Shown here in pieces: positions 62,127 through 64,000 of a stretch of 64,000 bases of DNA. Location: assembly GCF_027625935.1 (NCBI RefSeq), contig NZ_CP115300.1, positions 8,928,001 through 8,992,000 of the forward strand, in the 5' to 3' direction. A program made the position numbers and the translations under genes. Numbering within the stretch: the first letter of the stretch is position 1; each line of letters opens with the position of its first letter. Below the pieces are notes generated by a model. The model was given only the letters and a program-made list of their open reading frames with translations, was not told the origin of the DNA and made no database searches. This DNA is from Streptomyces camelliae. Lineage in GTDB: Bacteria > Actinomycetota > Actinomycetes > Streptomycetales > Streptomycetaceae.

Positions 62127-64000
62127 ATGCCGGTCGGTGGGCTGGTTCCCCGCGCCACCGACAACGCCGCGGACCTGGTCGTCCGCAACGCGAAGATCCA
62201 CACCTCGGACCCGGTCCGCCCGCAGGCCGAGGCGATCGCCATCCGCGACGGTGTCATCACGGTCGTCGGCGACGACAACGACATCGCCCCCCATGTCGGC
62301 CCGGACACGAGGGTGGTCGACGCCTGCGGCCGCCGGATGGTCCCGGGCCTCAACGACGCGCATCTGCACGTCATCCGAGGCGGGCTCAACTACGTACTGG
62401 AACTGCGCTGGGACGGTGTCCCCACGCTGCGCCAGGGCCTGACGATGCTGCGTGAGCAGGCAGCCCGTACGCCCAAGGGCCAGTGGGTACGGGTGGTGGG
62501 CGGATGGTCGGCCGAGCAGTTCGCCGAGCGGCGGCTGCCGACCGTCGCCGAACTGAACGCCGCCGCACCGGACACCCCGGTGTTCGTCCTGCACCTCTAC
62601 CATTCGGCGGTGCTCAACCGGGCCGCGCTCAAGGCCGCCGGATTCACCCGGGACACGCCCGATCCCAAGGGCGGCCAGATTGTGCGGGGGCGGGACGGCG
62701 AGCCCACGGGCATGCTGCTGGCCGCCCCCAGCGCCCTCATCCTCTACTCGACCCTGGCCAAGGCCCCGGTGCTGGAAGGAGAGGACAGGAAGACCTCCAC
62801 CCGTCACTTCCTGCGGGAACTGAACAGGTTCGGTCTCACGTCGGCGATCGACGCGGCCGGAGGATTCCAGAATTTCCCCGACAACTACAGCACGGTCACC
62901 GAACTGGCGAAGGCCGGACAGCTGTCGCTGCGCATCGCCTATCACCTCTTCCCGCAGACCGCCGGCCAGGAAATCGACGATCTCACCCGCTGGATCGAAA
63001 TGGCCCGCCCCGAGGACGGGGACGAATGGCTGCGTCTCAACGGGGCGGGCGAGAATCTGACCTGGGCGGCGGCGGATTTCGAGAACTTCGCCGAGCCACG
63101 GCCGCACCTCGCCGACTATGAAGCGGAATTCGAGAAGGCCGTACGTCTGCTCATGGAGAACGGCTGGGGTTTTAGGCTGCACGCCACCTATGACGAGACC
63201 ATCCGCCGGGACCTGGCGGTGTTCGAGAAGCTCGCCGCGGAAGGCCTCTTCCCGGCCGGCAACCGATGGCTGTTCGACCATGCGGAGACCGTCTCCTCGG
63301 ACAGCCTGGACCGCATCGCCGCCCTCGGTGGCGCCATGTCCGTGCAGAACCGGCTGTCCTTCCAGGGCGAGGCTTTCGTACGCCGCTACGGTCCCGGAGC
63401 CGCCGCGGACGCCCCGCCGATCCGGGCCATGCTGGAGCGCGGCCTGACCGTCGGCGCAGGCACCGACGCAACCCGGGTCTCCACCTACAACCCGTGGGTC
63501 GCCCTGCACTGGCTGATCACCGGCCGCACCGTGGGGGACCTGGTCGTCCGCCCGCCGCACAATCGGGTCGACCGCCGCACCGCGCTGGCGATGTTCACCG
63601 AGGCAGGTGCCGCGCTGACCGGGGAGGAGGGCCTCAAGGGCGTCCTGCGCCCGGGCTTCCTCGGTGACCTGGCGGTCCTGTCCGAGGACTACTTCACTGT
63701 GCCGGAGCCGGAGATCGCGCACATCGAGTCGCTGTTGACGGTGGTCGGCGGCCGGATCGTCTACGCCGCCGGCCAGTACGAGGGCTTGGACGAAGAACTG
63801 CCGCCGGTCAGCCCCGAGTGGAGCCCGGTGGCGCACTTCGGCGGTTACCAGGCCACGCCCAGAACGGGCCTGTCGGGCGCCCGCCAGGCCGAGCTGCTCG
63901 GCCAGGCCGTCGCCGAGTCGGAGCAGCACCGCCAGTGGCGTGCCCGCCGCGGCCTCACCCCCGAGTCCGCGAGCACGTTCTTCGACCCCTGCTTCTCCCT
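62127..64000 (+). CDS. YtcJ-like amidohydrolase (Amidohydro_3), truncated by the right edge
   Basis: At least 624 residues of a metal-dependent amidohydrolase. It begins DLVVRNAKIHTSDPVRPQAE and has the HxH metal motif in PGLNDAHLHVIRGG, a His in GFRLHATYDETIRR, a His in RWLFDHAETVSS and the catalytic Asp in VGAGTDATRVSTYNP. This combination matches YtcJ/Amidohydro_3 proteins, which hydrolyse C-N bonds of cyclic or N-acyl compounds. AAAGGTG at about 62114-62120 supports the ATG. No signal peptide is seen. It is divergent from the esterase, and the gap holds the paired palindromes. The stop lies beyond the window. Confidence 0.88.
   Translation, partial: MPVGGLVPRATDNAADLVVRNAKIHTSDPVRPQAEAIAIRDGVITVVGDDNDIAPHVGPDTRVVDACGRRMVPGLNDAHLHVIRGGLNYVLELRWDGVPTLRQGLTMLREQAARTPKGQWVRVVGGWSAEQFAERRLPTVAELNAAAPDTPVFVLHLYHSAVLNRAALKAAGFTRDTPDPKGGQIVRGRDGEPTGMLLAAPSALILYSTLAKAPVLEGEDRKTSTRHFLRELNRFGLTSAIDAAGGFQNFPDNYSTVTELAKAGQLSLRIAYHLFPQTAGQEIDDLTRWIEMARPEDGDEWLRLNGAGENLTWAAADFENFAEPRPHLADYEAEFEKAVRLLMENGWGFRLHATYDETIRRDLAVFEKLAAEGLFPAGNRWLFDHAETVSSDSLDRIAALGGAMSVQNRLSFQGEAFVRRYGPGAAADAPPIRAMLERGLTVGAGTDATRVSTYNPWVALHWLITGRTVGDLVVRPPHNRVDRRTALAMFTEAGAALTGEEGLKGVLRPGFLGDLAVLSEDYFTVPEPEIAHIESLLTVVGGRIVYAAGQYEGLDEELPPVSPEWSPVAHFGGYQATPRTGLSGARQAELLGQAVAESEQHRQWRARRGLTPESASTFFDPCFS

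Overview
The window is a high-GC (about 70%) actinobacterial chromosome segment. Gene content and style (twin-arginine or lipoprotein sugar-binding proteins, ABC sugar importers without their own ATPase, MsiK-style; many LacI/GntR/IclR/MarR/XRE regulators; SpoIIE-type phosphatase and RsbW-like ATPase; GTG starts; ATGA overlaps) point to Streptomyces or a close relative. I saw no rRNA, tRNA, CRISPR array or polyketide/NRPS cluster.

Layout. 1-3.5 kb: tail of a FadR-type regulator, then a large secreted beta-helix protein. 3.7-9.1 kb: an IS110 remnant, two convergent glycosyltransferase genes (one fused to a teichoic-acid-type polymerase domain) that share a 17-bp palindromic upstream motif, and a dead Ser/Thr kinase fragment. 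9.4-18.3 kb: a LacI-controlled sugar module: fucose/D-arabinose-type isomerase and FGGY kinase on one strand; a GH172 hydrolase with a sugar ABC importer on the other; a LacI repressor at the end. Three copies of the operator TGAAAtsgATTTCA-like sequence tie it together. 18.4-25.8 kb: a second importer with a DeoR/LacI hybrid regulator, a 2-hydroxyacid dehydrogenase and a DUF2264 hydrolase. 25.9-31.6 kb: a GntR-controlled operon for four-carbon sugar acids (kinase, class II aldolase, threonate-type dehydrogenase, GntP permease), closed by a strong terminator.

31.6-64 kb is a more broken, mosaic region: short hypothetical genes, stand-alone regulators, hydrolases, an IclR/glycerol kinase pair, an aldo/keto reductase with a MerR-type promoter, a methyltransferase, an Eis-type acetyltransferase, a SUKH protein, a MarR/F420-type oxidoreductase pair, a flavin monooxygenase/reductase pair, a LysR regulator, Dps, an esterase and the start of an amidohydrolase. 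One intact IS5-family element (with a -1 frameshift transposase) and at least eight decayed genes lie here, several with single-base indels in otherwise clean homology. By contrast I saw no broken gene in the 9.4-31.6 kb catabolic block.

How the genes may work together. The clearest coherent system is the 9.4-18.3 kb module: imported oligosaccharide is cut in the cytoplasm by the GH172 enzyme, the released sugar is isomerised and then phosphorylated. Because the GH172 family includes D-arabinofuranosidases, L-fucose isomerases often act on D-arabinose, and no aldolase is present, D-arabinan or D-arabinose use is an attractive but untested reading; L-fucose is the main alternative. The neighbouring modules probably handle uronic-acid-like and tetronate-like substrates, making 9-32 kb a carbohydrate-acid catabolic island.
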